From NCBI GenBank assembly GCA_945893075.1, contig CAMDDX010000022.1, forward strand, positions 1 through 39,930: a stretch of 39,930 nt of DNA. The letters run 5' to 3'. Both the position numbers and the translations under genes were made by a program. The notes under the pieces were generated by a model. That model saw only the letters and a list, made by a program, of their open reading frames with translations, was not told the DNA's origin and searched no databases. Positions 6,899-16,244 of this stretch are shown here, in pieces. Origin of the DNA: Planctomyces sp. SH-PL62 (lineage in GTDB: Bacteria; Planctomycetota; Planctomycetia; Planctomycetales; Planctomycetaceae). Numbering within the stretch: position 1 is the stretch's first letter; each line of letters opens with the position of its first letter.

Positions 6899-7900
6899 GT
6901 CGGCCGGAACGTGCTCGATCAGCCGCCGCACCAGTGCGTCGGCCGTCAGCCCCTCGGCTTCGGCGTGAAAGTTCAAAACGAGTCGATGTCGCAGCACCGG
7001 TGCCGCGACCGCTTGCACATCATCCAACGTTGCGTGAGTCTGCCCACGCAACACGGCACGAGCCTTCGCGCCCAGAATCAAACACTGACTCGCGCGCGGC
7101 CCCGCTCCCCAAGAGACGAAGTCTCGCACGAAGGCTGGTGCGTCGCTCGCCTCGTTGTCGCCACGACGAGTCAGCCGCGTGAGCTGCAACGCATACCGGA
7201 TGACATGATCCGCGACCGGCACTCGCAGCACGATCTGTTGCAGCCGCAGCAAGTCTTCCTGGCCGAGCACTTTTTCAATCACCGCATGAGTGCCGCCCGT
7301 GGTGCTGCGGACGATGTTGAACTCTTCGTCTTCGGTCGGATAATCCACTTTCACTTGCAGCATGAACCGGTCGAGCTGCGCTTCGGGCAGCGGGTACGTT
7401 CCTTCTTGCTCGATCGGGTTCTGTGTGGCGAGCACGAAGAATGGCGATGGCAACAGATGCCGCTTGCCGCCGACGGTGACTTGCCGTTCCTGCATCGCTT
7501 CGAGCAACGCCGCTTGCGTCTTCGGCGGCGTGCGATTGATCTCGTCGGCCAGCAGCACGCTCGCGAAGACCGGTCCCGGCAGGAATCGCAGTTCGCGAGT
7601 GCCGGACAGTTTGTCCTCTTGAATGACCTCGGTGCCGGTGATGTCCGCCGGCATCAAGTCGGGCGTGAACTGAATCCGATTGAACGACAGGCTGAGCGTG
7701 TCGGCCAGCGTCCGGACCATCAACGTCTTTGCGAGTCCTGGCACGCCAACCAGCAAGCAATGTCCGCCGGCCAGCATCGCGATCAGCAACTCTTCGATGA
7801 CCCGCTGCTGACCGACGATGATCTTGCCCAACTCGCGCGTGACGCGCTGATAGCTGTCGGCCAGTTGCTGCACGGCGGCGAGATCAGATTCGGTCGGCAC
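6854..7900 (-). CDS. MoxR family AAA+ ATPase
   Basis: A 348-residue MoxR-type AAA+ ATPase. Walker A GVPGLAKT is at 52-59, Walker B is in LLADEINR, and further family signatures are [40 protein letters not shown] and AQLDRFML. MoxR proteins are chaperone-like remodelers that work with DUF58/vWA partners, and DUF58 follows here. The GTG at 7900 is preferred because GAGGAAA sits about 6 nt upstream and the family N-terminus begins just after it; longer upstream starts would be translated through the repeat at 7913-7975. The last dozen residues ([14 protein letters not shown]) derive from a REP-type hairpin, so the native C-terminus has probably been replaced or extended. Confidence 0.93.
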   Translation of the reverse strand: MPTESDLAAVQQLADSYQRVTRELGKIIVGQQRVIEELLIAMLAGGHCLLVGVPGLAKTLMVRTLADTLSLSFNRIQFTPDLMPADITGTEVIQEDKLSGTRELRFLPGPVFASVLLADEINRTPPKTQAALLEAMQERQVTVGGKRHLLPSPFFVLATQNPIEQEGTYPLPEAQLDRFMLQVKVDYPTEDEEFNIVRSTTGGTHAVIEKVLGQEDLLRLQQIVLRVPVADHVIRYALQLTRLTRRGDNEASDAPAFVRDFVSWGAGPRASQCLILGAKARAVLRGQTHATLDDVQAVAAPVLRHRLVLNFHAEAEGLTADALVRRLIEHVPADVAGSRREPISALRS

Positions 7901-7912
7901 GTTGGTTTCCTC

Positions 7913-7975
7913 GTAGCACAGGCGGCTCGCCTGTGATTTGCGTTCTGGAAGACGCAGGCGAGCCGCCTGCGCTAC
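7913..7975. repeat. REP-type inverted pair between esterase and MoxR
   Basis: The left unit is GTAG then CACAGGCG-gct-CGCCTGTG. The right unit (minus strand from 7975) is GTAG then CGCAGGCG-gct-CGCCTGCG. They differ by a compensated A:T to G:C pair in the stem. The TAG of the right unit is the stop codon of the esterase gene. The same gct-loop subfamily occurs inside the M3 peptidase gene at 37447-37520. Confidence 0.9.
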
Positions 7976-8763
7976 GGCTTTCGGCGTTGTGCGAACAGCC
8001 AGTCGTACATTTCTCGGTCCTTGTAGGCTCCGTTCCAACTATCGTGGCCGACTTCGGGATACTCGGTGAATTTGGGATTTCCGCCGGCGGCTTTGAGGGC
8101 CTCGACGATTTCGCGTGTGCGTTCGACTTTCACGACTTGGTCCTTCCCGCCGTGAAACGTCCAGATGGGAATGTGCGCGATGTTCTTGGCTTGGCTGAGA
8201 TCGCAGCCACCGCAGACCGGCACGGCGGCGGCGAAGCGTTGCGGGTGGCGACTGATGGCATCCCAGGTGCCGAAGCCACCCATCGACAGACCGGTGATGT
8301 ACTCGCGATTGGTGTCGATCGGGAGTTCCTTTTCCAATCCGTCGAGACACTGCATGACCAGCTTGTTGGTCGGTGACTCTTGCTCCGGAATCACGACTTT
8401 GTTGGTGGTCCAGTCGATGTCGGCCCACTTCGTGTTGTCCGGGCACTGCGGCACGACGACGAAGTAGGGGAACTTGGTGAGGAACTCTTCCGTCGCGAAT
8501 GTCTTCACGCCATGCACGAGCGGCTTGGTGTTGTCGTTGCCGCGTTCGCCGGCTCCGTGCAGGAACAGCACGAGCGGATATTTTTGGCCGGCTTCGAGCT
8601 TGGCGGGCTGGAGGAATCGGTAGAGCAGCGTCTGGTCGGCGGCGTTCTTGAACTGCTTCTTCTCAAACTTGTCCGCCAACTCATCGGCAAACAGCGAGCG
8701 AGCGGACAGGCCGCAGAGCAGCACCACTAAGACGGACACAATCAACAATTTCAGAAGCGACAT
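7972..8763 (-). CDS. Secreted alpha/beta-hydrolase (prolyl-oligopeptidase/esterase type)
   Basis: A 263-residue exported hydrolase with an N-terminal signal ([21 protein letters not shown]). The oxyanion segment is [12 protein letters not shown]; the nucleophile is Ser160 in GLSMGG, and Asp218 (GGKDQVV) and His250 (VGHDSW) complete the triad. The layout matches planctomycete phospholipase/carboxylesterase or PHB-depolymerase-like enzymes of about 250-280 residues; the substrate is unknown. ATG 8763 has AGGAA 6 nt upstream, so the longer upstream frame, which reads into the inverted repeat, was rejected. The stop codon is supplied by the GTAG of the downstream repeat. It is divergent from ppk1. 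Confidence 0.88.
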   Translation of the reverse strand: MSLLKLLIVSVLVVLLCGLSARSLFADELADKFEKKQFKNAADQTLLYRFLQPAKLEAGQKYPLVLFLHGAGERGNDNTKPLVHGVKTFATEEFLTKFPYFVVVPQCPDNTKWADIDWTTNKVVIPEQESPTNKLVMQCLDGLEKELPIDTNREYITGLSMGGFGTWDAISRHPQRFAAAVPVCGGCDLSQAKNIAHIPIWTFHGGKDQVVKVERTREIVEALKAAGGNPKFTEYPEVGHDSWNGAYKDREMYDWLFAQRRKP

Positions 8764-8793
8764 CTGAGTTCCTATTTCAAGCGGATCGGCTGA

Positions 8794-8919
8794 GGGGTCA
8801 GGTGTTCTGATTTCTGTTTTGCTGTTGCGAAGCGGAGCGAATTGTTGACGGGGCGACTGCCGGCAAATCAAGGTTGGGTAGATTGCGGGAGCAAAACAGA
8901 AATCAGAACACCTGACCCC
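8794..8919. repeat. 30-bp GGGGTCAGG inverted repeat (related family)
   Basis: Perfect 30-bp arms at 8794-8823 and 8890-8919 (begins GGGGTCAGGTGTTCTGATTT) enclose a 66-nt loop. The arms share the terminal GGGGTC and the T-rich interior layout with the four GGGGTCGGGAG copies but differ otherwise. The element lies between the divergent esterase and ppk1 genes, 30 nt from the esterase start. Confidence 0.92.
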
Positions 8920-8987
8920 GACTGTGATCCCGTCGCGATTGTAGCGAGACTTTGGCTCTTCACACTCGTCCGTTACGGTACGGCCCC

Positions 8988-11108
8988 ATGACAGACACCA
9001 CGACGACCACCAAATACCTCAACCGCGAACTGAGCTGGTTGGAATTCAACCAGCGCGTGCTCGCGGAGGCTCAAGACGCCAATGTGCCGTTGCTGGAGCG
9101 GCTGAAGTTCCTGGCGATCACCGCGTCGAACCTCGATGAGTTCTTCATGGTCCGCGTTGGCAGCTTGCAGATGCTGCTGGCTCAGGGCATCACGAAGCCC
9201 GATCCCGCTGGGATGACGCCGGAGCAACAGCTTCAGGCCATCGGCACGCGCACGCACCAGATGGCGAACGAGCAATACACCTGCTTCCTGCAAGAGGTCG
9301 AACCGAAGCTGGCGGAAGCGGGTCTGCGGCGACGCCGCGCGGCGGAACTGGCTCCACGGCAAGCCAAGCTCGCCGAGCAACTGTTCGACAACGAGCTGTC
9401 GAGCATCCTGACGCCGATCGCGGTCACGTCATCCGAGGATTTTCCGCTGCTCGCCACGCAATCACTGAGCGTCTGCGTGCGGCTTGACCCGGCGGCCAAC
9501 GACGAGACGAAGACGCCGCGATTCGCGATCATCCCGTTCGGAAAACTGACCTCGCGATTTGTCTCGCTTCCGACCGAGAACGGTTACGAGTTCATGCTGC
9601 TGGAGGATGTGATCGCTCAGCACGCACAACGCTTCTTTCCCGGCGAGAAGGTTTGCGAGTGCGTGCCGTTCCGCATCACTCGCAACGCGGACCTGAGCCT
9701 TCGCGAAGACCTCGCGGCCGATCTGCTGGCCGAGATGGAAGAGGTTTTGGAGACTCGCCGCACCGGTGCGTGCGTGCGGCTGGAAGTCTCCGACTATGTG
9801 ACCACCCAACTGCTGGCGTTCTTGCAAGACGCTCTGAAGGTGGCGAACGAATCGGTCTTTGTCATTCCCGGACCGCTCGACCTGTCGGCGTATATGCAGC
9901 TTTGCGAACGATCGGGGTTCGATCATCTGCGCTACGAATCGTGGCCGCCGCAGCCGTCCCCCAGCGTGGATCTGGGCAGCAGCATGTTTCAGGTGTTGCA
10001 GCGGCAAGACCTGATGCTGGTGCATCCGTACGAAAGCTTCGAGCCTGTGCTGCGATTGCTCGAAGAGGCGGCCGACGATCCGCAGGTGCTGGCGATCAAG
10101 CAAGTTCTGTATCGCACCAGCCGCAACAGTCCGATCGTGGCCGCTCTGCAACGTGCCGCTGAGAAGGGCAAGTACGTCACGGTGGTCGTCGAACTCAAAG
10201 CCCGCTTTGATGAGGCTCGCAATATCGAGTGGGCCAAGAGCCTCGAATTGGCGGGAGCGCAAGTCCTCTACGGTGTCAAAGGACTGAAGACGCACGCCAA
10301 GTGTTTGGTCATCGTCCGCCGCGAGCCGCAAGGCATTGTCCGCTACGTCCACTTCGGAACGGGCAACTACAACGAATCCACCGCGCGGCTTTACAGTGAC
10401 GTCAGCTTTATGACCAGCAATGAGGAGCTTGGTGCCGACGCGACCAGCTTCTTCAACGCGATCACCGGCTACTCGCAGCCGATGAATTTCCGAAAGATCG
10501 ACATGGCCCCGCTCGGCCTGCGGCCGAAGTTGCTCGAAATGATCGAAGCCGAAACGCAGCGGAAAAAGCATGGCCAGAAAGCGGTCATCCTCGCCAAGCT
10601 GAACTCGCTAGTCTGCCCGAAGATCATCGACGCTCTGTACGAAGCCTCGCAGGCGGGAGTGAAGATCAAGCTCAACATTCGCGGCATCTGCTGTCTGCGG
10701 CCAGGGGTCAAAGGGCTGAGCGAGAACATTTCCGTCGTCAGCATCGTGGACCGCTTCCTGGAGCACGGCCGCGTGATGTTCTTCTATCACGGCGGCGACG
10801 AGCGAGTCTGCATTTCGTCCGCCGATTGGATGCCCCGCAATTTGGAACGCCGTGTCGAATTGCTGGTCCCCATCGAAGACCGGGCGCTGCGCACGCGGCT
10901 GATCAGCGTTCTCGAAAACTATTTTGATGACAACGTGAAAGCTCGCCGGCTGAATTCCGACGGCAGCTACTCGCGAGTCAAACAGGGCAAGAGCGCGCCG
11001 CACCGCACCCAAGAGGTCTTGTTTCGCGAAACCTGCGAGATCGGCCGACTGGCCGAAAACTCTCGCCGCACGGTCTTCGAACCACATCGCGCCAACGGAG
11101 CACCATGA
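8988..11108 (+). CDS. ppk1: Polyphosphate kinase 1
   Basis: A 706-residue enzyme of normal PPK1 length that makes and degrades inorganic polyphosphate from ATP. The N-terminal domain opens with YLNRELSWLEFNQRVL and ITASNLDEFFMVRVG. The catalytic half carries His436 in KTHAK (equivalent to E. coli His435, the phosphorylated residue), VRYVHFGTGNYNESTARLY, and His593 in VDRFLEHGRV (equivalent to His592), followed by SSADWMPRNLERRVELLVPI. The start at ATG 8988 gives the usual N-terminus. The stop overlaps the ATG of sixA by 4 nt (ATGA), so the two are translationally coupled. Expression may be shaped by the 30-bp inverted repeat in the leader. Confidence 0.97.
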   Translation: MTDTTTTTKYLNRELSWLEFNQRVLAEAQDANVPLLERLKFLAITASNLDEFFMVRVGSLQMLLAQGITKPDPAGMTPEQQLQAIGTRTHQMANEQYTCFLQEVEPKLAEAGLRRRRAAELAPRQAKLAEQLFDNELSSILTPIAVTSSEDFPLLATQSLSVCVRLDPAANDETKTPRFAIIPFGKLTSRFVSLPTENGYEFMLLEDVIAQHAQRFFPGEKVCECVPFRITRNADLSLREDLAADLLAEMEEVLETRRTGACVRLEVSDYVTTQLLAFLQDALKVANESVFVIPGPLDLSAYMQLCERSGFDHLRYESWPPQPSPSVDLGSSMFQVLQRQDLMLVHPYESFEPVLRLLEEAADDPQVLAIKQVLYRTSRNSPIVAALQRAAEKGKYVTVVVELKARFDEARNIEWAKSLELAGAQVLYGVKGLKTHAKCLVIVRREPQGIVRYVHFGTGNYNESTARLYSDVSFMTSNEELGADATSFFNAITGYSQPMNFRKIDMAPLGLRPKLLEMIEAETQRKKHGQKAVILAKLNSLVCPKIIDALYEASQAGVKIKLNIRGICCLRPGVKGLSENISVVSIVDRFLEHGRVMFFYHGGDERVCISSADWMPRNLERRVELLVPIEDRALRTRLISVLENYFDDNVKARRLNSDGSYSRVKQGKSAPHRTQEVLFRETCEIGRLAENSRRTVFEPHRANGAP

Positions 11109-11602
11109 AAACTCTCCTTCTCCTACGACACGGCAAATCGAGTTGGAAGGACACGACGCTGTCCGACCATGATCGCCCGCTGAAAAAGCGCGGCCGCGAA
11201 GCGGCCCAACGCATGGGCTGCCGATTGAGCGAACTCAATCTCGTCCCGGAACACATTCTGAGTTCGTCCGCCGCGCGTGCGCTGGAGACGGCTCGACTCG
11301 CGGTGGAAGCCGCGAAGTATCCGGGTGAAGTCGAGACCGTCCCGGCTTTGTATCACGCCGATCCGCAGAGCTTGGTGGCCATCGTGTCGCACGTTCCTGA
11401 CCGATTCGCCAGCGTGCTCATCATCGGCCACAACCCCGGCCTGGAAGATTGGCTCGCGCGTTTGATCGGTCGCCGCGAAACGGTTTCCACTGCGGCATTG
11501 GCGCAGGTGGAATTGCCGTTGGAGTCCTGGCTCGACTTCTCACCCGACACGCGCGGAGAACTCAAAGGGCTGTGGCGGCCGAGCGAACTTGAAACCGCGT
11601 GA
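11105..11602 (+). CDS. sixA: SixA-type phosphohistidine phosphatase
   Basis: A 165-residue histidine-phosphatase (RHG) superfamily protein. The catalytic loop is LLLLRHGKSSW with His9, the second His is His109 in IIGHNPGLEDW, and SSSAARALETA matches the conserved Ser-Ala-Arg segment. SixA removes phosphate from histidine in phosphorelay proteins; in many genomes it clusters with polyphosphate genes. The ATGA overlap with ppk1 suggests a linked role, for example acting on a phosphohistidine protein of phosphate metabolism, which is inference. It converges on a small membrane protein gene 13 bp downstream. Confidence 0.92.
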   Translation: MKTLLLLRHGKSSWKDTTLSDHDRPLKKRGREAAQRMGCRLSELNLVPEHILSSSAARALETARLAVEAAKYPGEVETVPALYHADPQSLVAIVSHVPDRFASVLIIGHNPGLEDWLARLIGRRETVSTAALAQVELPLESWLDFSPDTRGELKGLWRPSELETA

Positions 11603-11615
11603 TCCTGGCGGTGTG

Positions 11616-12038
11616 TCACGACTTCTCTTCGTGCTGTGGGTCGGTCTTGGGCGGCGCCCAGTTCTTCATGCCGTCAGAGACTTCTTTGATCTCGCGGATG
11701 CGTTCGGCCGTCGGGGGTTCGTTGGTGCCGAACTGCACGATCTTCGGCTTGCGGTGGCGAGTCAGCTTGTACCTGGTGAATGCCTTCGGCTTGCGAAAGA
11801 TCCCGAACCACTTCTCTTCTTCGGCATCGACGATGTCTTTCGGATTCTCACGCAGCAGGAAGAGGAGGATCGCCAATCCCAGAAAGAGCCCCGACACGGC
11901 GAGCACCGGCTTCGTCGGTTCATTGGCGAAGATCAAGATGATGAAGCCGATGAAGACAATGCCGAGAAAACAGACGGCTCCCGTCGCCAGCCAAGCGACC
12001 GCTTCGCTTCCACTGTCTTTGCCTTTGTTTCCGGACAT
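11616..12038 (-). CDS. Two-helix membrane protein of unknown function
   Basis: A 140-residue protein with two transmembrane helices (AVAWLATGAVCFLGIVFIGF and the following VLAVSGLFLGLAILLFLL), a charged middle and a basic-then-acidic cytoplasmic tail (RKPKAFTRYKLTRHRKPK). No enzyme motif is visible and I do not recognise the family. The start ATG 12038 has GGGA about 8 nt upstream. The leader contains the inverted repeat at 12070-12170. Confidence 0.72.
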   Translation of the reverse strand: MSGNKGKDSGSEAVAWLATGAVCFLGIVFIGFIILIFANEPTKPVLAVSGLFLGLAILLFLLRENPKDIVDAEEEKWFGIFRKPKAFTRYKLTRHRKPKIVQFGTNEPPTAERIREIKEVSDGMKNWAPPKTDPQHEEKS

Positions 12039-12069
12039 GCTGCGATCCCGACCTGAGCTGAACTAGAAG

Positions 12070-12170
12070 CGGTTTCAATACCAGCATACTAGCCCGACGT
12101 GCCAGCGAGGGAATGCCATTCAACGGCGATGTTGATCCCTCGGTGGCGCGTCGGGCTAGCGATGAAACCG
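12070..12170. repeat. Inverted repeat with CTAGCCCGACG arms
   Basis: The main arms at 12089-12112 (begins CTAGCCCGACGTGCCAGCG) and 12136-12159 match at 22 of 24 positions and enclose a 23-nt loop. An outer 8-bp pair CGGTTTCA/TGAAACCG is at 12070-12077 and 12163-12170. The arm core is related to the hairpin at 138-197 (TAGCxCGACGxGCxAGCGAG). It separates the RseP stop from the membrane-protein start. Confidence 0.85.
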
Positions 12171-12175
12171 GGCGA

Positions 12176-14230
12176 CTACTTCGGTCCCCCACCGTGGACG
12201 AAGATGTCGAGGTAAATCACCAGGACCATCAGTCCCAAGACGAAGGCCATGCCGCAATAGGTCGCGCCGATCAGCACTTTTTCGCTGGGGCGTTTGCGAG
12301 TCACCGCTTCCCAGCAGAGGAAGACCATGTGGCCGCCGTCGAGCACCGGGATCGGCAGGAAGTTCAGCACCGCCAGGTTGATGCTCAAGAAGCCAAGGAA
12401 CAGCAGCATCGGTGTCAGCCCCTGCGAGACGACGTCGTGAGCCACTTGAGCAATACCGATCGGGCCGTGCAGTTCCTTGAACGACAAGTCGCCGCGGAAC
12501 AGGCTGCGGAGCGTCAGATAGACCTCCAACATTTTGCTGCTGGAGTGATGCGCCGCCATCTCCAGCGCTGCTCCCACCGACTTCGCTTTATGGATGATGC
12601 CTTCGTCACGCAGGATGAAGCCGCGATCCGGGAAGTATGACGCCCCGTTGGGATCGCGAGTTGGCTCCAGGACGACGTCGCGCGTCTTGCCTCCGCCGCT
12701 GACCGTGAGCCGCGCGTGTCGTGTCGCCGCCAACTGCATCATCCAGTACGCCTGCGCCCAGATGGTGGCCTCGGCTCCGTCGCTGACTTCGAACGTCTTC
12801 ATCTTTCCGTTTTTGTCGCCGTAGCCGTCCGGTTCGGCTCCGGGAGGCAGAAAGAGTTCGACGGCGGTGATGCGTTCATTCGGAGCGATCTTCCCTTCGG
12901 CCGGACTGCCCGGCTCGACCTTCAGAACTTGCGACGTGATTTGAAACGCGATGCCGATGGAAGGGATCGACAGCGGCGACGTGCGGAAGTCGCAATGATC
13001 GACCCAGCCGGATCGGTCCAACGGCGTAATTTCAAACGGTGGCAATTCCCTGGTGCCGCCGACGTCGCGAGTGACCACGACCTTCACCGGTTGGCCGTGG
13101 TGGGATTGAAAGTAATCTCCCAGTTCCACTGGATTGAGTGTGTGACCGACCGCCTGGCCATCGACTTCCACGATCTTGTCGCCGGGCTTCAGACCCACGA
13201 TGGCCGCCGGAGAACCGTCCTGAATCGCGACGATCTTTTCGATGTCCATCGACAGGCCCAGATTGCGGAACCGATTCGGCCCGACCTGAATCGTGACGAG
13301 TTCCGGCGGGGGAGCCTGCTCTCCGGGCTTCGCCGGTTTGAGCGGACGTTCGACGACGAAGTCCAAGGTCTCGTGCCGGCGAGCGATCAACAGCGACTGC
13401 AATTCCGGGAAGCTCTTCACCGGCTGATCGCCGACTTTCACGATGCGATCGCCATCGCGAAACGCCGCTCCATCCGCCGGCATTCCGGGGAAGGCGACGG
13501 GGCCGTCGGCCCGCAGCATCGGCACCAGTCGGACGTCCTTGTTGGCGGTCACACCAATCAAGCGGCGCGTCTCCGAACTATCCGGCTTGAGCTTCACGTG
13601 GAACGGCTTTTTGTCGCTTTCAGTGATCCCTTCCAGTTCCACGTCTTCCGACGTCAGCGCCACGCCGACCATGATATCCACGTACTCGGAGGCCTTGCGG
13701 CCGTTGATGACCGTGATCTGATCTCCGGTTCGCAATCCCGCTCGCCACGCCGGATTGCCGACCCGCACGCCGCCGATCCGAGCCGGCTTGGTCTCGACGC
13801 CACTGTGAAACGCGATCGCGAAGAACAGCAGGCCGGTGAAGATATTCATGATCACGCCGGCCGAGATGATCGCCATCCGCTGCCACACCGCCTTCGCCGA
13901 ATACGAACGCGGGTCTTGGGCGATCTCTTCACTGCTGAGCTGGCTGGGATCAATATCGTCCTGCCCCAGCATCTTCACATAGCCGCCGAACGGGATCGCC
14001 GACAAGGCGTACTCGGTGTCCCCGATTTTGAAGCTCCACAGGATCGGGCCGAAGCCGATGCTGAAGCGTTCCACGAACACACCGCACCATTTGGCGACGG
14101 CGAAATGCCCCAGTTCGTGGAAGAAAATCACAAAGCCCAAGCCGATCGCGACCCACAACCAATTCAGGGCGTTGGCGGCAAACTTGGAAAGATCGAACGC
14201 GGCCAGCAAATCCATTGAATTCAAGTCCAC
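12176..14230 (-). CDS. rseP: RIP metalloprotease RseP (site-2 protease), extended form
   Basis: A 684-residue intramembrane zinc protease of the M50 family, which cuts membrane anchors such as anti-sigma factors. The first helix carries the zinc motif HELGH (His38, Glu39, His42) in IFFHELGHFAVAKW, followed by ERFSIGFGP and AIPFGGYVKMLGQDD. The third ligand motif NFLPIPVLDGGH lies near the C-terminus. It is much longer than E. coli RseP (about 450). The extra length is an expanded periplasmic part with at least three PDZ-like segments (for example AWRAGLRTGDQITVINGR and AAIVGLKPGDKIVEVDGQ). GTG 14230 has AGGAG 8 nt upstream; ATG 14215 is an alternative. The zinc-ribbon gene upstream is on the same strand. 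Confidence 0.95.
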   Translation of the reverse strand: MDLNSMDLLAAFDLSKFAANALNWLWVAIGLGFVIFFHELGHFAVAKWCGVFVERFSIGFGPILWSFKIGDTEYALSAIPFGGYVKMLGQDDIDPSQLSSEEIAQDPRSYSAKAVWQRMAIISAGVIMNIFTGLLFFAIAFHSGVETKPARIGGVRVGNPAWRAGLRTGDQITVINGRKASEYVDIMVGVALTSEDVELEGITESDKKPFHVKLKPDSSETRRLIGVTANKDVRLVPMLRADGPVAFPGMPADGAAFRDGDRIVKVGDQPVKSFPELQSLLIARRHETLDFVVERPLKPAKPGEQAPPPELVTIQVGPNRFRNLGLSMDIEKIVAIQDGSPAAIVGLKPGDKIVEVDGQAVGHTLNPVELGDYFQSHHGQPVKVVVTRDVGGTRELPPFEITPLDRSGWVDHCDFRTSPLSIPSIGIAFQITSQVLKVEPGSPAEGKIAPNERITAVELFLPPGAEPDGYGDKNGKMKTFEVSDGAEATIWAQAYWMMQLAATRHARLTVSGGGKTRDVVLEPTRDPNGASYFPDRGFILRDEGIIHKAKSVGAALEMAAHHSSSKMLEVYLTLRSLFRGDLSFKELHGPIGIAQVAHDVVSQGLTPMLLFLGFLSINLAVLNFLPIPVLDGGHMVFLCWEAVTRKRPSEKVLIGATYCGMAFVLGLMVLVIYLDIFVHGGGPK

Positions 14231-14383
14231 CGAGCAATCTCCTGGCAAAGCCCATCAGTCCGGTCACGGCCATTGAGCCAGCGACAGGGAGGGATTGAAG
14301 TCTTGTTGATCGAGCACAACTCGATACCACCACGGACTGTCGCAGAAACCGAGACTCCCCGCCAGGAATCTTTCGGACATCGA

Positions 14384-15088
14384 CTACGCCTGGGGTGCGT
14401 AGATCAGCTTGCCGCAGCTAATGCAGAAAATAAATTTCCCGCCTCGCAGTTCGACACATTGCTGTGGCGAGAGGGACACATAGCACGACGTGCAGACGCT
14501 GTTTTCGACCGATGCCAGCGAGTCGGCTCCGTGAGCGATCACCAAACGGCGGTAAGTCGCCATGTGCTCGGCGGGGATGATGGATTCGGCTTCGGCGACC
14601 GCCGGCAGAAGCCTCGTCGCTCGTTCCTTCAGGCCGGCTTCGGCGGCGGCGACCTGTTCGGTCATCTTGCGGACATCGTCCTTGGCTTCCGCGACGACTT
14701 TCTCCGCGTCAGCGACCTTAGTCTTCAGTTTGTCGGCCTGTTCCATGCAATCGAGGATTTCATCTTCGAGCACACTATTGGCCATTTTATCCGCCGCGAT
14801 TTGTCCTTTGAGGATATCGAACTCGCGGTTCGTGCTGGCCATGTTCAGCTTGGCATTGAGGTCCGCCAGCTTCGCCTCATTCGTCTTCAGTTGCAGATTT
14901 TTCTGATCGGCCAGCTTGCGTTGAGCGGTGTGCAGAGCCTTGATTTCATCCAGTTCGACTTGCCGCTTGGCCAGTGCGTTCTCTTTGACTTTGATGAGCC
15001 GCGGGCCTTTATCGAGTTCCTCCTGCACCCCTTTGAGCTTTTGCTGCAATTCGTGGAGGAACTGTAAACCGTTATTCGAGACAGCCAT
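14384..15088 (-). CDS. Coiled-coil protein with C-terminal C4 zinc ribbon
   Basis: A 234-residue protein. About 180 residues are heptad-rich coiled coil (for example LHELQQKLKGVQEELDKGPR and VLEDEILDCMEQADKLKTKV). The C-terminal zinc ribbon has CTSC and, 21 residues on, CISCGKLIY. This fits the zf-RING_7/DUF164 family, whose members are proposed to handle nucleic acids or proteins but lack a firm function. ATG 15088 has GGAG about 9 nt upstream and starts the family-like segment; an upstream ATG is unlikely. It lies upstream of rseP on the same strand with a 153-bp gap. Confidence 0.85.
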   Translation of the reverse strand: MAVSNNGLQFLHELQQKLKGVQEELDKGPRLIKVKENALAKRQVELDEIKALHTAQRKLADQKNLQLKTNEAKLADLNAKLNMASTNREFDILKGQIAADKMANSVLEDEILDCMEQADKLKTKVADAEKVVAEAKDDVRKMTEQVAAAEAGLKERATRLLPAVAEAESIIPAEHMATYRRLVIAHGADSLASVENSVCTSCYVSLSPQQCVELRGGKFIFCISCGKLIYAPQA

Positions 15089-15174
15089 GTGCGGCGGCTC
15101 CGGTGAGAAAAATTTGTGGATAGCAGCGAGTTTTAACCGCTGACCCACGTGAGCAGTAGCCTCGGAGAGCAGAA

Positions 15175-16221
15175 CTACTTCCCCGGTTCATCCGGCAGCA
15201 GGACTTCCGTCTCCGGCCGTTTGGCACGAGCGGGCTTCGGCGGCGCGGCTTCGTTGCGTGGTGTTGTGTCGGAATGTGAAAGGTCTCCGAACCAAGCGAT
15301 TGCGAGTTGCGAGACGCCCGATTGCCACACTTGTCGCGTGTCGGCAGCGGACTTCGTATCCGCCAATTCATCGAGCCATTGGTCGATCTCCCGCAAGCGC
15401 GCGTGCCATTCCTCGGGATGTTCGCGCACGTCATTCGCCCAAGCGAGACTGCGCTCACGTACCTCTGCAAACTGTGCCGGCCAAGCCTCGGCCAGCGACT
15501 GCGGAATCCAGTGATCCTCGACGCGAACGAATTCCTGCGTCGTCGGTTCTTGCTCGGCCCAGCGAATTCTCACGACTCCGGTTCCGACCGCCGACGAGGT
15601 CAACTCGACTTGAACTTTTCCGAACTGCGAAAAAGGATCATCGGCCGAACCGCGTGTATCGCCGACCGCGATTCGTCCCAGCGTGGCCAACAGCTTGTCA
15701 CCCGTTTGATCGAGAAACCGATCCAGCTCAATGGACCGCAACCGCTTCAAGTCGTTGAGTTCGCTGTCGCCGATTACATCCAGGAGTTTCGCCAATGCCG
15801 TCGGATCGAACGGCAAGTTCGTTCCCGCGCCGCGTTCGTTGTCGCCTGACTTCGGCGGCGTGAGGGAGCTCAGCTTCTGCGGCAGAACTTGGCGAGCCTT
15901 CTGCCAAGTGGCCACGAACGGTCCCCACGATTTCTCGTCCAAGCGTTCGGCAACATCGCGCACGAGCCGTTGCACATCACGCCGGTACGACGGTGGCAAG
16001 AATTCCCACAACGCGCGCGACTGCCGTTTCTCTAAACCATGAAGCACACGTCGCACGGCTTCGTCAGCGCCCGGTGGCGACTGACTCGCCGCTGATTCGG
16101 AGACACCCGGCGGCTTGGCGGCTTCGGGTTTTGAACAACCGCTGTTCATCCCGATCGACAGGCCGACGCACACAGCCAGCCATCCGAGTCGGCTCATCCA
16201 GCGTTGGCGTGTGTCGAACAT
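15175..16221 (-). CDS. Putative lipoprotein of unknown function
   Basis: A 348-residue exported protein. The N-terminus has a basic start, a hydrophobic core (LGWLAVCVGLSIG) and a cysteine at residue 29 in MNSGCSKPE, consistent with a lipoprotein although the lipobox is weak. The body is charged and mostly helical, with Trp-rich segments (ALWEFLPPSYRRDVQRLV, VEDHWIPQSLAEAWPAQF). No catalytic motif or named family is apparent. The C-terminus is a basic/proline-rich tail. ATG 16221 has AAGGA 8 nt upstream; ATG 16197 is a possible alternative. Copy B of the GGGGTC repeat lies 24 nt upstream. Confidence 0.75.
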   Translation of the reverse strand: MFDTRQRWMSRLGWLAVCVGLSIGMNSGCSKPEAAKPPGVSESAASQSPPGADEAVRRVLHGLEKRQSRALWEFLPPSYRRDVQRLVRDVAERLDEKSWGPFVATWQKARQVLPQKLSSLTPPKSGDNERGAGTNLPFDPTALAKLLDVIGDSELNDLKRLRSIELDRFLDQTGDKLLATLGRIAVGDTRGSADDPFSQFGKVQVELTSSAVGTGVVRIRWAEQEPTTQEFVRVEDHWIPQSLAEAWPAQFAEVRERSLAWANDVREHPEEWHARLREIDQWLDELADTKSAADTRQVWQSGVSQLAIAWFGDLSHSDTTPRNEAAPPKPARAKRPETEVLLPDEPGK

Positions 16222-16244
16222 CTGCACGATCCTTGCCGCGTCAC

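Noticed and set aside
12716..14218. A 500-residue plus-strand frame antisense to rseP
   Set aside because: The opposite strand has unmistakable RseP motifs; the antisense frame has shadow composition (Arg/His/Asp-rich) and no recognisable domain.
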